From Chakrabartia godavariana (GTDB taxonomy: Bacteria; Pseudomonadota; Alphaproteobacteria; Sphingomonadales; Sphingomonadaceae): 64,000 bases of DNA. Positions within the stretch are counted from its first letter, which is position 1, and each line of letters starts with the position of its first letter. The stretch spans positions 558,501-622,500 of the forward strand of contig RKSN01000001.1 in assembly GCA_005518185.1 (NCBI GenBank), given 5' to 3'. Of this stretch, positions 47,024 to 57,239 are shown in pieces. The notes beneath the pieces are model-generated. The model saw nothing but the letters and a program-made list of their open reading frames with translations, was not told the origin of the DNA and did no database searches. The position numbers and the translations under genes are program-made.

Positions 47024-48663
47024 CTCACCCCAAAGACGAACTTCTTTTCCTCGCCCTCGGCGGGTCGGACGAGATTGGCATGAACGTCAATCTCTATGGC
47101 TGCCAGGGCAAATGGCTGATGGTTGACCTCGGCATCACCTTCGGCGGCACCGAATATCCCGGCATCGAGATTGTCCTGCCCGACCTTGAGTTCATCGAGG
47201 AACGCCGCAAGGACCTGCTCGGCATCGTCCTGACGCACGGGCATGAAGACCATATCGGTGCGGTGCCCTATCTTGCCGCGGACCTTGGCGTGCCGCTCTA
47301 TGCGACGCCGTTCACCGCCGGGCTCATCAAGGGCAAGCTGGAAGAAGAAGGGCTGGCCGAAGAGGTTGAGCTGCGCATCCTGCCGATGGAAGGCAATTGC
47401 GAGATCGGGCCGTTCAAGTGCCAGCTGATGCCGCTTGCCCACTCCATCCCGGAAATGAGCGCGGTCGTTATCGACACGCCTTATGGACGTATCTTCCACA
47501 CCGGCGACTGGAAGCTTGATGATGGTCCGGTCATCGGCACGCCGTCGACCGCCGAGCAGCTGACGGCCATCGGTGACGCGGGCGTCCTCGCGCTCGTGTG
47601 CGATTCCACCAATGTCTTCAATTCCAATGAGAGCGGCAGCGAAGCCAGCGTCTATCCTGACCTGCTGCGCCATGTGCGCGAGTCGAAGGGCCGCGTTGTC
47701 GTCACGAGCTTTGCCTCAAATGCGGCGCGTCTCCAGACGCTCGCCAATGTGGCGCGCGAAACCGGGCGCAAGCTGTGCGTCGCGGGCCGCTCGCTCAACC
47801 GGATCCTGCAGGTGGCGCAGGCGGTCGGCTATCTGAAGGGCCTGCCCGAAATCATCGAGATGGACGCCATCGACGCTTACCATCGCAAGGACGTGCTGGT
47901 GATTGCGACGGGCGGGCAGGGCGAGTCCCGTGCTGCGCTGGCGCGGATCGCCGAAGGCGGCCACCCCATCAAGGTAGAGGAAGGCGACACGATCATCTTC
48001 TCGTCCAAGCAGATCCCGGGCAACGAGATCGCGATTGGCAAGATCATGAACCAGTTTGCCCGCCGCAACATCCGCATGATCACCGAAAAACAGGGCCATG
48101 TGCACGTCTCCGGCCATCCCGGACGTCCGGAACTGGCCAAGATCTACGGCTGGCTGCGTCCTGAAATTCTGCTGCCCGTCCATGGCGAGCGCCGCCATAT
48201 GGCAGAGCAGGCGCGCTATGGCCTGGAACTGGGCATCCCGCGCGCCATCGTCCAGTCCAATGGCGATGTGGTGCGCCTGGCCCCCAATGGCCCCGAAATC
48301 ATCGGGCGGGAGCGGACCGGGCGTCTTGTTCTCGACGGCGACGTCATCCTGCCGGCTGATGGCCTGACGGTGACCGAGCGTCGCCGCACGGCGCTGCACG
48401 GCGTGATCTCGGTTGCAGTTGCGCTCGACTCCGCTGGCCGACTGTTCGGGGAGCCGGCGGTGCGCCTGCTTGGCGTGCCCGTGGAGGAAGACCGCGAGGA
48501 GTTTATCGCAGACGCCTGCAAGGCCGCCGGCAAGGCGGCCGCATCCGGCGAACGGGACGAGGCGAAGCTGCGCGAGACGATCCGTCTCGCCGTCCGCCGT
48601 GTCGCGACCGAATGGACCGGCAAGAAGCCGATCGTGGAAGTTCTTCTGATCAGGAACCGCTAA
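47020..48663 (+). CDS. rnj: ribonuclease J
   Basis: 547 residues. Metallo-beta-lactamase/beta-CASP nuclease with metal site [37 protein letters not shown], and beta-CASP motifs [13 protein letters not shown] and [29 protein letters not shown]. RNase J has 5' exo- and endonuclease activity and replaces or complements RNase E functions in alphaproteobacteria. Starts in ATGA overlap with coaX. Confidence 0.95.
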   Translation: MTHPKDELLFLALGGSDEIGMNVNLYGCQGKWLMVDLGITFGGTEYPGIEIVLPDLEFIEERRKDLLGIVLTHGHEDHIGAVPYLAADLGVPLYATPFTAGLIKGKLEEEGLAEEVELRILPMEGNCEIGPFKCQLMPLAHSIPEMSAVVIDTPYGRIFHTGDWKLDDGPVIGTPSTAEQLTAIGDAGVLALVCDSTNVFNSNESGSEASVYPDLLRHVRESKGRVVVTSFASNAARLQTLANVARETGRKLCVAGRSLNRILQVAQAVGYLKGLPEIIEMDAIDAYHRKDVLVIATGGQGESRAALARIAEGGHPIKVEEGDTIIFSSKQIPGNEIAIGKIMNQFARRNIRMITEKQGHVHVSGHPGRPELAKIYGWLRPEILLPVHGERRHMAEQARYGLELGIPRAIVQSNGDVVRLAPNGPEIIGRERTGRLVLDGDVILPADGLTVTERRRTALHGVISVAVALDSAGRLFGEPAVRLLGVPVEEDREEFIADACKAAGKAAASGERDEAKLRETIRLAVRRVATEWTGKKPIVEVLLIRNR

Positions 48664-48666
48664 GCC

Positions 48667-48927
48667 ATGAAATGGACGTCAATTCTCGCCATCTATTGCC
48701 TGTTCTGGGTGATGAGCGCGTTTCTCGTCATGCCCTTCCACGTGCGCACGGCGCATGAGGCCGGGGCCGACCTCGTGCCCGGGCAGGCCGAGAGCGCGCC
48801 CCACGAGTTTCGGCCGCTGCGGATCGTCCTCTGGACGACCCTGCTCTCAACGATCCTCTTTGGTCTTTACTACGTCAACTATGTGAACCAGTGGATCACG
48901 CCCGAAACGCTGGACTTCACGCGCTGA
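48667..48927 (+). CDS. DUF1467 family small membrane protein
   Basis: 86 residues with two membrane helices (LAIYCLFWVMSAFLVMPF and LRIVLWTTLLSTILFGLYYVNYV) and the conserved PFHVRTAHEAGADLVPGQAESAP loop, which identifies DUF1467. Unknown function; three bases after rnj, so last gene of the nuo-birA-coaX-rnj run. It ends five bases from the convergent coiled-coil gene. Confidence 0.85.
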   Translation: MKWTSILAIYCLFWVMSAFLVMPFHVRTAHEAGADLVPGQAESAPHEFRPLRIVLWTTLLSTILFGLYYVNYVNQWITPETLDFTR

Positions 48928-48931
48928 GCGA

Positions 48932-51232
48932 TTAGCGGCGCAGCCGCTCGATCGCCTGGGCGAGGGCCACGTAGAGCTTGCCCGCATCCGATGACAACAA
49001 CGTCACGCTGAGCGGCATTCCGTCGCGCGTGGCGAGCACGTTGCGCAGCATCGCCTCAAAGTCATGGATGTAGCGGTTCACATGGTCGCGGAAATCCATG
49101 TCCTCTTCATAGTGAAGCAGGATTTCGCGCGCTTCCCCGGCATCCAGCAGCCGCACCGCACGGCGCGTGAAGACGCCGCGATCGCCGCGCAGATAGGACG
49201 CCCAGGCCGTGTCGGTCACGTCGTTCGACAGGATCTTCGTGACGTCGATCGCGGTTGAGTTCAGCGACTCGAGGATCAGCGCCATGCGCCGCGCAAACAG
49301 GGCGCTGTCGCCCCGCACGACCTCTTCCTTCGCCTCATCGACGCGGGCCTCAAGGTTGGCGCTCGTTTCGCTGATGGTGAGCATCTGGCGCATGAGCCGG
49401 TCGGTTGCCTTCTGGGCGACGGCCACCGCCTCTTCCGCCTTGCGCGAAATCTCGGCCATCTGTTCTTCGACCTGCGCGGTAAGCGCGGCGGTCATTGCGT
49501 CGCGCGCCTGCTGGCCCAGGCTGTTGGCCGCTTCCGGCACGACATTGGCCAGCGCCTGCCGGGCATGCTCGGACGCCTGATTGGCCGCTTCCTTGATGCG
49601 GAGCAGCGCGTCGATGAGCTGCGGTGCGGTGGCACCCGTCAGATCGCGGGCGTGGGCCTCTGCGCTTTCGATTTCGCGGTTCAGCGCCTCGGCGGTCGCG
49701 CGGCTGTCGCTGAGCGCAGCCCCCGCAGTGTCGACAAAGCGGGCGACTTCCTCACGCTGCTGGCTGACGAGCTGTTCGGCTTCCTTCAGGCGGGCGAGTG
49801 CGGCGGACGAGGCAGTTTCGATGGCTTCGACCTCGGGCATGACAGCGCGCGCGGCCGTGCGGCTGGCTTCGGCCGTGTCCTGCAGGCGCTGGTAAGCGAT
49901 CGGCAGCGTTTCATCGATCTCCCGGGCGGATGCGTCCAGCGCGACGAGCAGCGTTTCGGCCTGCCGGATCAGCGCTTCGGCAGAGGTGCCCCCCGCCTTC
50001 AGCGTTTCGCCCAGCTGATCGGCATGGTCGCGCAGACCAAGGATCGCGGCACTCACCCGCTCGGCATCCGCAATGGTGTCATCGCCCAGACCGCCAAAGC
50101 GCTGTTCGATGGCGGAGATGTCGGCGTTGATGCGGTCGACCAGCGCCTGGCTGGCGGCGTCCTGCGCTTCGAAGACGCGGGCGATCTCATCGACCCGCTC
50201 ACCAATGTTGGCGACCCGCTTGGCCACCGCATCGGTCGATTGCGCTCCGGCAGCGGCGATCGCGGCATGACCCTGCTCAATGACGGCCATCATGGCTTCG
50301 CCCTGCGCTTCCAGCCCCTTCTGCGCGGCGGCGAGCGCTTCTCCGGCGCGTTCCAGCGCATCGTCGAGCGTCTGCGACATGTGCGCGGAGGCTTCGTCCA
50401 TGCGGTTGGCGGCCACGGCGCTCACATCATGGATATGTGCGACGCGTTCGGCGAGCTTCTGCGCGGCGGCGGTCGCGATGTCATCGGCCTCGCGTCCACG
50501 CGCGGTGAGCAGCGTGAGCTGCGATTCCAGTTCCCCGGTCTTGTCGAGCGCCGTCTGCCCGGCGGCTTCGAGCGCTTCGGTCATCCGGCGCGCCTCGACC
50601 TGCGCGCGCGGCAGATCAGAGAGCAGTACCGCCATGTCGGCCCGTGCGCCCGAGGCGCTGTTCTTGAGTGTCGCCGAATGGCGGGTGATCGTATCGAGCT
50701 CGCCCCGCATCGCGGCGGTGGCGTCGGACAGGCGGCTCGCCGTGTCTTCACCAAGGGCGACGAGCAGGCTGCCCTGTTCGGCCAGTGCAACCCGGTTGGC
50801 ATCGATGCGGCGGGCCATGTCGGCCAGCGAGGCGGCCAGACGCGCTTCCTCGTCCCGCAGCTTGCCGACGGTTGCGGCGAAGCGTCGGGCTTCGGCACGG
50901 CTCGACCGCATGGCGAGAATGGCGGCGACGCCCAGCAGCGCCAGCGGCGCGCTCAGCGAGGCGACAAAGGCGGTGACTTCACCCAGCGCAGGGGCGAGCC
51001 CGCCCAGCCCGTCAAAGAAGACATAGGTCGCAGCGGCAATCCAGAGAAGGCCGACAAGGAGAACGGCGCCCGTCAGGAGGCGCGGCCCGAGCGAGCGGGG
51101 CGCCTCAACCTCTTCCTCCGTATCGGGCTCATACATCGGCACATCGAGGACCGGCGCGTCAGCGGCACCCGTCTTCGCCTTGCTGACATCATGTTCGGGT
51201 CTGATCCCGACGATTTTTGATCCCCCGCTCAT
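48932..51232 (-). CDS. large membrane-anchored coiled-coil protein
   Basis: 766 residues from ATG 51232. A polar N terminus of about 50 residues is followed by two membrane helices (about 52-73 and 86-108). From about 112 to 630 the chain is almost entirely Ala/Glu/Arg/Asp helical with no Pro breaks, as in long coiled coils of the chemoreceptor or apolipoprotein type, with repeating LxDxAxxxA patterns. The last about 125 residues form a distinct conserved-looking domain (ARRMALILESLNSTAIDVTKIL, WASYLRGDRGVFTRRAVRLLD, HYEEDMDFRDHVNRYIHDFE). No named family recognised. It is divergent from the Hpt-like gene. Likely role: membrane-linked scaffold, unproven. Confidence 0.7.
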   Translation of the reverse strand: MSGGSKIVGIRPEHDVSKAKTGAADAPVLDVPMYEPDTEEEVEAPRSLGPRLLTGAVLLVGLLWIAAATYVFFDGLGGLAPALGEVTAFVASLSAPLALLGVAAILAMRSSRAEARRFAATVGKLRDEEARLAASLADMARRIDANRVALAEQGSLLVALGEDTASRLSDATAAMRGELDTITRHSATLKNSASGARADMAVLLSDLPRAQVEARRMTEALEAAGQTALDKTGELESQLTLLTARGREADDIATAAAQKLAERVAHIHDVSAVAANRMDEASAHMSQTLDDALERAGEALAAAQKGLEAQGEAMMAVIEQGHAAIAAAGAQSTDAVAKRVANIGERVDEIARVFEAQDAASQALVDRINADISAIEQRFGGLGDDTIADAERVSAAILGLRDHADQLGETLKAGGTSAEALIRQAETLLVALDASAREIDETLPIAYQRLQDTAEASRTAARAVMPEVEAIETASSAALARLKEAEQLVSQQREEVARFVDTAGAALSDSRATAEALNREIESAEAHARDLTGATAPQLIDALLRIKEAANQASEHARQALANVVPEAANSLGQQARDAMTAALTAQVEEQMAEISRKAEEAVAVAQKATDRLMRQMLTISETSANLEARVDEAKEEVVRGDSALFARRMALILESLNSTAIDVTKILSNDVTDTAWASYLRGDRGVFTRRAVRLLDAGEAREILLHYEEDMDFRDHVNRYIHDFEAMLRNVLATRDGMPLSVTLLSSDAGKLYVALAQAIERLRR

Positions 51233-51371
51233 ACGGCAACCCCAATCCAATTTGCCGGCGTCTGTCCGAGGGGCGGACGGAGGCCTGTCATGTCACTGTA
51301 ATCGCACATTTCACCGCAGGATACAGCCCTGCGCAACATCTCGTTAACTGGCTTGGGGGTAAATGTTTCCC

Positions 51372-51671
51372 ATGGCGTATGAACCCGGAGCAATCGAAGC
51401 CGCGCTTGCGGCAGTGGTCGGCGACGACCCGGAACTTGCGGCGGAACTGCGCCGTTCGCTGATCGAAAGCGCGGAACGCTATGCCGACCTCCTGTCGCGC
51501 GCGCGCTGCGATGCCAATTGGTACGCGGCTGCCTGGCGCCTGAAGGGTGTGGCCGCCAGCTATGGCGCGACCATCCTCCTGAAGGCCGCCGATGAGGCGA
51601 TTGACGCCGCCCCCGGCGATCCGGTGGCCCTGCGCAAGGTCAGCCGGGCCATTAGCGCCCTGAAAGCCTGA
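51372..51671 (+). CDS. Hpt-like protein lacking the phospho-acceptor histidine
   Basis: 99 residues, all helical, matching the histidine-phosphotransfer fold: AIEAALAAVVGDDPELAAELRRSLIESAERYADLL and then the motif AWRLKGVAASYGA where active Hpt domains have AHxLKGxAxxxG. The His position is Trp, so phosphotransfer is not expected. An ATG at 51363 (adding MFP) is nearer to GGGGG and could be the start instead. It heads the row Hpt-like, nucleotidyltransferase-like, kinase-like. Confidence 0.75.
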   Translation: MAYEPGAIEAALAAVVGDDPELAAELRRSLIESAERYADLLSRARCDANWYAAAWRLKGVAASYGATILLKAADEAIDAAPGDPVALRKVSRAISALKA

Positions 51672-51717
51672 TCTCCAAAGCTTTGCAAATCGCTGCAAAG
51701 TCCCTATCCGCCGGTGC

Positions 51718-52932
51718 ATGCAATCGGGGAACACCAGCGTGCCGCTTGCGGCGCTCATCCTTGCCCAAAGTGATTCGGACGTCGCGCCGGCCAACCAGCC
51801 GCTTCTGCTGACATTGGGCGGGCAGACCCTGCTCGAACGGCTGGCCTATCAGGCCGTGCGCCTGGGCGCGGGCCATATCGTCCTGTGCGCCGGTGCGCTG
51901 CCGGGGGCGATGGTGACCGCGCTGGACCGGCTCAAGGCCCGCGGCATCGATATCGGGCTCGCCCGCTCGCCGCGCGAGGCCGCCGACAGGCTGCATCCCG
52001 ATGAGAATGTGCTGGTCTATGCCAATGTCGTCTTCGTGCAGGATACCGAACTCGCGCGGCTCACATCGGCCAATGCGGCCACCGTCCTGACTCTGCCCGA
52101 GCCTTGGGGGCGTGACCGCTTTGAACGGATCGACGCCACCGACAATTGGGCCGGCGTTGCCCAACTGCCTGCAAGCCTCATCCGGGAAACGGTCGCGATG
52201 CTGGGCGACTGGGCCTTTGCCCCGACGCTGATCCGGCGGGCGGTGCAGCAGGGCGTGGCGCGCGCGCCGCTTGTTCTGCGCAATGAAGCCGAAACCGATG
52301 AGATCGCGCCGCTTGTTCAGGATGATCTGGCCGGCACCGCGCGGGCCATTGCGCGCCATGCCGGCGTTGCGGCGGACGGCGTTGTCGAACGCCATGCGCT
52401 GATGCCGCTGCTGCGTCCCTTTGCGGCCTGGGTCTCGCTGAAGCCTGTGTCCTCGACCATGGTGGCCGCGCTGACGCTCCTGCTCTTTGCCGGGGCGCTG
52501 GCGAGTGCACTATGGGATCAGCCGCTGGCGGCCTTTGGCCTGATGATCCTTGGCGGCATTCTGACGCTCCTGACGCGCCTTCTGGGCCAGACGGGCGTGC
52601 CGGAGCCCAAGGGGATGGCACGGCTGATCGACTGGCGTTGCCTTGTCCTGCCTGCCATCCTGTCGGTGACAGCGATGTACGGCTTTGCCGGATGGAAGGG
52701 GCAATGGGCCGAGGCGGTCCTTGCGCTCTGGATTGCGGTGCAGACGCTGCTGACGGTCCATGCCGTGCGGCGGGGCGGGGTGCTTCCCGCTTGGCGCGCA
52801 GGGGCAACCGGCGAGGCACTCGTTCTTCTCGCCGCCTTCGCATCCGGCTGGCCGATCATTGGTCTGGTTCTCGTCCTCCTGCACGCGCTGGCGCTCCAGA
52901 TTTTCGTGCAGCACAAAGGCTTGAGCGCTTAG
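51718..52932 (+). CDS. nucleotidyltransferase-like protein with C-terminal membrane domain
   Basis: 404 residues. The N-terminal 200 look like an NTP-transferase Rossmann fold (LAALILAQ near the start, LTLGGQTLLERLAYQAVRLGAGHIVLCAG, and VLVYANVVFVQD where active enzymes have a D-x-D-type metal site), but the GxGTR-type loop is missing, suggesting a degenerate enzyme. After residue 240 there are about five to six membrane helices beginning LKPVSSTMVAALTLLLFAGALA, reminiscent of CDP-alcohol phosphatidyltransferase openings, without a DGx2ARx8Gx3Dx3D motif that I can see. Function unknown. It sits between the Hpt-like and kinase-like genes. Confidence 0.55.
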   Translation: MQSGNTSVPLAALILAQSDSDVAPANQPLLLTLGGQTLLERLAYQAVRLGAGHIVLCAGALPGAMVTALDRLKARGIDIGLARSPREAADRLHPDENVLVYANVVFVQDTELARLTSANAATVLTLPEPWGRDRFERIDATDNWAGVAQLPASLIRETVAMLGDWAFAPTLIRRAVQQGVARAPLVLRNEAETDEIAPLVQDDLAGTARAIARHAGVAADGVVERHALMPLLRPFAAWVSLKPVSSTMVAALTLLLFAGALASALWDQPLAAFGLMILGGILTLLTRLLGQTGVPEPKGMARLIDWRCLVLPAILSVTAMYGFAGWKGQWAEAVLALWIAVQTLLTVHAVRRGGVLPAWRAGATGEALVLLAAFASGWPIIGLVLVLLHALALQIFVQHKGLSA

Positions 52933-52960
52933 GCGGGCCTTAACCATGCTGCGCTAGGAC

Positions 52961-54403
52961 GTGCAGCATGACCGATGGCTGCCCTCTGCTTCGGACGCTT
53001 CCGCCATGCCGCAAGGCAGGGAGGCCCACGTGCAGGTAACCGCGCAGGGCCGCGTCGACCGTCTCGGCTGCCTCGTGTCGGCTGATCCGCCGCTGGCACG
53101 GCTGCATGCCGATGCGGGCGGCCTGCCCGGCGGCAAGGTCGCCATTCCCCAGATTGCCACGGTTGCACGTCTGGCGCGTGCGCTCTCGGTGCCGGTCTCT
53201 CGCCCGGTGCTGGTCGCGGACGGGCCACGCACCATAGAGCTGCACGTCGATGCGCATCCCGATACCGATGGCGTGGGGCTTGCCATTTCCGGCTGGGACC
53301 GGATAGCTCCTGTCCCTGTGGGTGGATCAGCAGCCGATCGCGAACATGACTTTGCGCGCCTCGAAGCCGACGGCGCCTGGGAAACCGACGCCAATTTGCG
53401 GCTGATGCGCCTCAGCGATGCCGTGGATGGGGAATTGGGCGTTTCGCCGACGGCGGTGCGCGGAATGCCCCTGGCGCGCGTTTTCCGCCTGATCCCCGAC
53501 GAACTGGGCGATCTTCCGATCCTGTCCGCGCTCGCAAACCGCACGGCCTTTGCCGACCAGAAGGCCGAGCTGGTGGAAAGCGACAATCTTGCCGTCCGCC
53601 TGTCGGGGGAGCCAGTCTTTGATGAAAGCGGGCGTTTTTCCGGGCTCCGGGGCCGCGTTTCGCTGCTGAGCAGCCGCCGCGACGGGCCGGAGCCGGACAT
53701 CCGGGCGAACTATCCGCCCGATGACGGGTTTGCACGTCGTCTGGATGCCGCATTGCGCGGCCCCATCGGGCGCATCATCCACAATGCCGACGCGGCTGCC
53801 GCGCAGATCGATGGCCCGGTGCGGCGCGGCTATGCAGGCTATGCCAACGACATCGCGTCCGCCGCGCGCCATCTGCTTGGCCTGGTCGATGACCTTGCCA
53901 ATCTGCAGGCGGTCGAACGCGCCGACTTCACGATCGAGACCGATATTGTCGATCTTGCCGATATTGCGCGCCGCGCGGCCGGCCTGTTGGGCGTCCGCGC
54001 CGCCGACCGCAGGGTCCGCATCGACCGACCGGCAGAGGATGAGCAGCTCCCCGCCATTGGTGATTTCGGCCGCGTGCTCCAGATCATGGTCAACCTGATC
54101 GGCAATGCCGTGCGCTATTCCCCGGAAGGGAGTGCCGTCTGGATCCGGTCCGAAACCGAAGGCGACATGGCTGTCCTCATCGTGGCCGATCAGGGCAAGG
54201 GCATCGCTGCCGAGGACCATGAGCGCATCTTCGGGAAGTTTGAGCGCGTCGATCAGAGCGAGCCGGGTGGCAGCGGGCTTGGCCTTTACATCTCCCGGCG
54301 GCTCGCGCGGGCGATGGGCGGCGACATCACCGTCGACAGTGCGCCGGGGCAGGGCGCCCGCTTCATCCTGACGCTCCGCCGCTCGCCCGAAGCACTGGGC
54401 TGA
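52961..54403 (+). CDS. histidine-kinase-like protein with substituted H-box histidine
   Basis: 480 residues, no membrane helix. A PAS-like region fills about residues 30-240. The dimerisation helices read FARRLDAALRGPIGRII, where kinases have F-x4-SHELRTPL; the phospho-accepting His is Ala. A His six residues later (RIIHNADA) might substitute. The ATPase domain looks complete: N-box QIMVNLIGNAVRYSP, G1 VADQGKGI, F-box IFGKFERV, G2 GGSGLGLYISRRLARAMGG. So ATP binding is likely and classic autophosphorylation unlikely. GTG start; an ATG at 53006 is an alternative. No response regulator adjoins. Confidence 0.8.
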   Translation: MQHDRWLPSASDASAMPQGREAHVQVTAQGRVDRLGCLVSADPPLARLHADAGGLPGGKVAIPQIATVARLARALSVPVSRPVLVADGPRTIELHVDAHPDTDGVGLAISGWDRIAPVPVGGSAADREHDFARLEADGAWETDANLRLMRLSDAVDGELGVSPTAVRGMPLARVFRLIPDELGDLPILSALANRTAFADQKAELVESDNLAVRLSGEPVFDESGRFSGLRGRVSLLSSRRDGPEPDIRANYPPDDGFARRLDAALRGPIGRIIHNADAAAAQIDGPVRRGYAGYANDIASAARHLLGLVDDLANLQAVERADFTIETDIVDLADIARRAAGLLGVRAADRRVRIDRPAEDEQLPAIGDFGRVLQIMVNLIGNAVRYSPEGSAVWIRSETEGDMAVLIVADQGKGIAAEDHERIFGKFERVDQSEPGGSGLGLYISRRLARAMGGDITVDSAPGQGARFILTLRRSPEALG

Positions 54404-54412
54404 CCGGCCAAA

Positions 54413-54440
54413 GAAAAAGGCGGCCCCGATGGAGCCGCCT
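54413..54440 (-). terminator. intrinsic terminator of gltA
   Basis: Arms AGGCGGC and GCCGCCT (54418-54424, 54434-54440) with a nine-base loop. Read on the minus strand the hairpin is followed directly by TTTTTC, 27 bases after the gltA stop. Another T-run on the plus strand (54447-54451) is more distant, so weak bidirectional use is possible. Confidence 0.8.
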
Positions 54441-54466
54441 CAATCCTTTTTCACTCGAAAACGCGT

Positions 54467-55753
54467 TTAGCGCTTGTCGACCGGAACGTAGTCGCGCTGC
54501 GTCGGGCCGGTGTAGAGCTGGCGCGGACGACCGATCTTCTGTTCGGGGTCGGAGATCATTTCGTTCCACTGCGCCACCCAGCCGACGGTGCGGGCAAGCG
54601 CGAAGAGCACGGTGAACATTTCGGTCGGGAAGCCGACCGCCGACAGGATCACGCCCGAATAGAAGTCGACGTTCGGGAAGAGCTTCTTTTCGATGAAGTA
54701 CGGATCGTTGAGCGCCATTTCCTCCAGCTGGAGGGCGACTTCGAACACCGGATCGTTGATCTTCAGAGCGTCGAACACCTCGCGCAGCGTCTGCTGCATC
54801 ACGGTCGCGCGCGGATCGTAGTTCTTGTAGACGCGGTGGCCAAAGCCCATCAGGCGGAACGGATCGTTCTTGTCCTTGGCGCGGGCGATATATTCCGGGA
54901 TGCGTTCCGGACGGCCGATTTCGCGCAGCATGTTGAGCGCGGCTTCGTTCGCGCCGCCATGCGCCGGGCCCCACAGGCAGGCGATGCCCGCTGCAATGCA
55001 CGCAAACGGATTGGCACCCGACGACCCGGCAAGACGCACGGTCGAGGTCGAGGCATTCTGTTCATGGTCGGCATGAAGGATGAAGATGCGGTCCATAGCG
55101 CGCTCGATGGCGGGATCGACATAATATTCCTCGGCCGGAACGCCGAAGGTCATGCGCAGGAAGTTGGCCGTGTAGGACAGGTCGTTGCGCGGATACATGA
55201 ACGGCTGGCCGATCGAGTATTTGTAGGCCATCGCCGCGATCGTCGGCATCTTCGCGATCAGACGGTGCGAGGCCACCATGCGCTGGTGCGGATCAGCGAT
55301 GTCGGTTGAGTCGTGATAGAAGGCCGACAGCGCGCCGACGACGCCGCACATGATGGCCATCGGGTGCGCATCACGACGGAAGCCGCGATAGAAGGTCGCG
55401 AGCTGTTCATGCAGCATCGTGTGGCGCGAAATGGTGCGGGTGAAGGTCGCCAGCTCATCCTTGGAGGGCAGTTCGCCGTTCAGAAGGAGGTAGGAAACTT
55501 CCATGAAGCTCGACTGTTCGGCGAGCTGGCCGATCGGATAGCCGCGGTGGAGAAGGACACCTTCGTCGCCATCGATATAGGTCAGGCCGGATTCGCACGC
55601 CGCCGTCGACATGAAGCCGGGGTCGAAGGTGAAGGCGCCGGTATTCGCATAGAGCTTGCGGATGTCGATGACGTCCGGACCGATCGTGCCCGAACGGACA
55701 GCATAGCTGGTATCGGTGCCGCCAACGGTGAGCTTGGCTGTGTTGTCAGACAT
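54467..55753 (-). CDS. gltA: citrate synthase
   Basis: 428 residues, the hexameric proteobacterial type. Condenses acetyl-CoA and oxaloacetate. Active-site regions: [23 protein letters not shown] with the first His, [28 protein letters not shown] with the second His, and [13 protein letters not shown] with the Asp region. N-terminal strand-rich domain (residues 1-50) typical of the NADH-sensitive group, though regulation is not judged. Lies 26 bases after gltX on the same strand. Confidence 0.97.
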   Translation of the reverse strand: MSDNTAKLTVGGTDTSYAVRSGTIGPDVIDIRKLYANTGAFTFDPGFMSTAACESGLTYIDGDEGVLLHRGYPIGQLAEQSSFMEVSYLLLNGELPSKDELATFTRTISRHTMLHEQLATFYRGFRRDAHPMAIMCGVVGALSAFYHDSTDIADPHQRMVASHRLIAKMPTIAAMAYKYSIGQPFMYPRNDLSYTANFLRMTFGVPAEEYYVDPAIERAMDRIFILHADHEQNASTSTVRLAGSSGANPFACIAAGIACLWGPAHGGANEAALNMLREIGRPERIPEYIARAKDKNDPFRLMGFGHRVYKNYDPRATVMQQTLREVFDALKINDPVFEVALQLEEMALNDPYFIEKKLFPNVDFYSGVILSAVGFPTEMFTVLFALARTVGWVAQWNEMISDPEQKIGRPRQLYTGPTQRDYVPVDKR

Positions 55754-55779
55754 GGTCTTTTGCCCCTTCTCGTTCTTTT

Positions 55780-57213
55780 TCAGGCGCCGCGCGCCAGGCA
55801 GTCTTCAATCCTCGCCAGCGACTCCTCACGACCAAGGAGAACCAGCACATCAAAAATCCCGGGGGATGTTCCCCGACCGGTCAGCGCAGCCCGGAGCGGC
55901 TGTGCAATCTTGCCGAGGCCGAGACCGGCCTCCGTCGCAACGGCCTTCACACCCTCTTCCAGCGGAACCAGGTCCCATACGGGCTGGCTCTTCAAAGCTT
56001 CATGGGCCTTGGCCAACAGGGCCAGAGCATCTCCATCTAGCAAAGAAGCCGCTTTCTCGTCCAACGAAATTGGCCGCGTTTCGAACAGGAATTGCGCCCC
56101 TTCGGCCAGTTCGATCATATTCTTGGCGCGGACCTTTACGACGGGCATTGCCGTTGCCAGCAGGATCATATCCGCTTCGGTCAATTGGCGGCCAAGCGCG
56201 GATTCCAGCCGGTGCTGCGACAAATGGGCGAGCCGCGCATCGTCGGCTTCGCGGATGTAATGGCCGTTCAGATTCTCAAGCTTCTTGAAGTCGAAGCGCG
56301 CGGCCCCGCGGCCGACATCGGCGACGTCGAACCACGCGATGGCCTGTTCGCGGCTGATGATTTCGTCATCGCCATGCCCCCAGCCGAGCTTCAGCAGGTA
56401 ATTGTTGATGGCCTCGGGCAGATAGCCCATCTCGTCGCGATAGGCATCAACGCCAAGCGCGCCATGCCGCTTGGACAGCTTGGCACCGTCCGCACCATGG
56501 ATGAGCGGCACGTGCGCATAGACAGGCTCCGGCCAGCCCATGCCGCGGATCACGCCCAGCTGGCGGAACGCGTTGTTCAGATGGTCGTCACCCCGGATGA
56601 CATGGGTGACGCCCATGTCATGATCGTCGACGACGACGCTCAGCATATAGGTCGGCGTCCCGTCGGAGCGCAGCAGGATCATGTCGTCCAGCTCCGCATT
56701 GGCGACGGTGACGTCGCCCTGCACGAGATCGTGGATCGTGACCTCACCCTCGGTCGGGGCCTTCAGGCGCACGACATAGGGCTTGTCCTTCGGCTGATCG
56801 GCCTCGGGTGTGTCGCGCCACGGGCTGCGGATGCGAAAAGGGCGCTTTTCCGCTTCGGCCGAGGCGCGCATCGCCGCCAGTTCGTCCTGCGTCAGATAGC
56901 AGCGATAGGCATGGCCGCGCGCCAGCAGCTCGTGCGCCACTTCGGCATGACGTGCCGCGCGGGAGAACTGATAGACTTCCTCGCCATCCCAATCGAGATC
57001 AAGCCAGCGCAGGCCGTCGAGAATCGCGTCAATCGCGGCATCGGTGGAGCGGGCGCGGTCGGTATCTTCGATGCGCAGCAGGAACTTGCCGCCCATGCGC
57101 CGCGCATAGAGCCAGTTGTAGAGCGCCGTGCGCGCGCCGCCGATGTGCAGATACCCCGTCGGCGACGGAGCAAAGCGCGTGACGACTGTCGCATTTTCTT
57201 CACTTGCGCCCAC
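55780..57213 (-). CDS. gltX: glutamate--tRNA ligase
   Basis: 477 residues, class I synthetase. HIGH-type motif in [18 protein letters not shown] and KMSKS-type motif in [14 protein letters not shown]. The zinc motif of some GluRS is not obvious. GTG at 57213 gives [14 protein letters not shown] and has GGAG nine bases upstream; TTG codons at 57228 and 57231 would overlap that site and are less likely. Head-to-head with comEC, 26 bases apart. Confidence 0.94.
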   Translation of the reverse strand: MGASEENATVVTRFAPSPTGYLHIGGARTALYNWLYARRMGGKFLLRIEDTDRARSTDAAIDAILDGLRWLDLDWDGEEVYQFSRAARHAEVAHELLARGHAYRCYLTQDELAAMRASAEAEKRPFRIRSPWRDTPEADQPKDKPYVVRLKAPTEGEVTIHDLVQGDVTVANAELDDMILLRSDGTPTYMLSVVVDDHDMGVTHVIRGDDHLNNAFRQLGVIRGMGWPEPVYAHVPLIHGADGAKLSKRHGALGVDAYRDEMGYLPEAINNYLLKLGWGHGDDEIISREQAIAWFDVADVGRGAARFDFKKLENLNGHYIREADDARLAHLSQHRLESALGRQLTEADMILLATAMPVVKVRAKNMIELAEGAQFLFETRPISLDEKAASLLDGDALALLAKAHEALKSQPVWDLVPLEEGVKAVATEAGLGLGKIAQPLRAALTGRGTSPGIFDVLVLLGREESLARIEDCLARGA

Positions 57214-57239
57214 GCGCGGTTTCTCCAACAAAAGGGCTC

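Noticed and set aside
49565-51220. Open frame of about 550 codons opposite the coiled-coil gene
   Set aside because: The coiled-coil gene has helix-rich protein composition and third-position GC bias; the opposite frame looks like a shadow.
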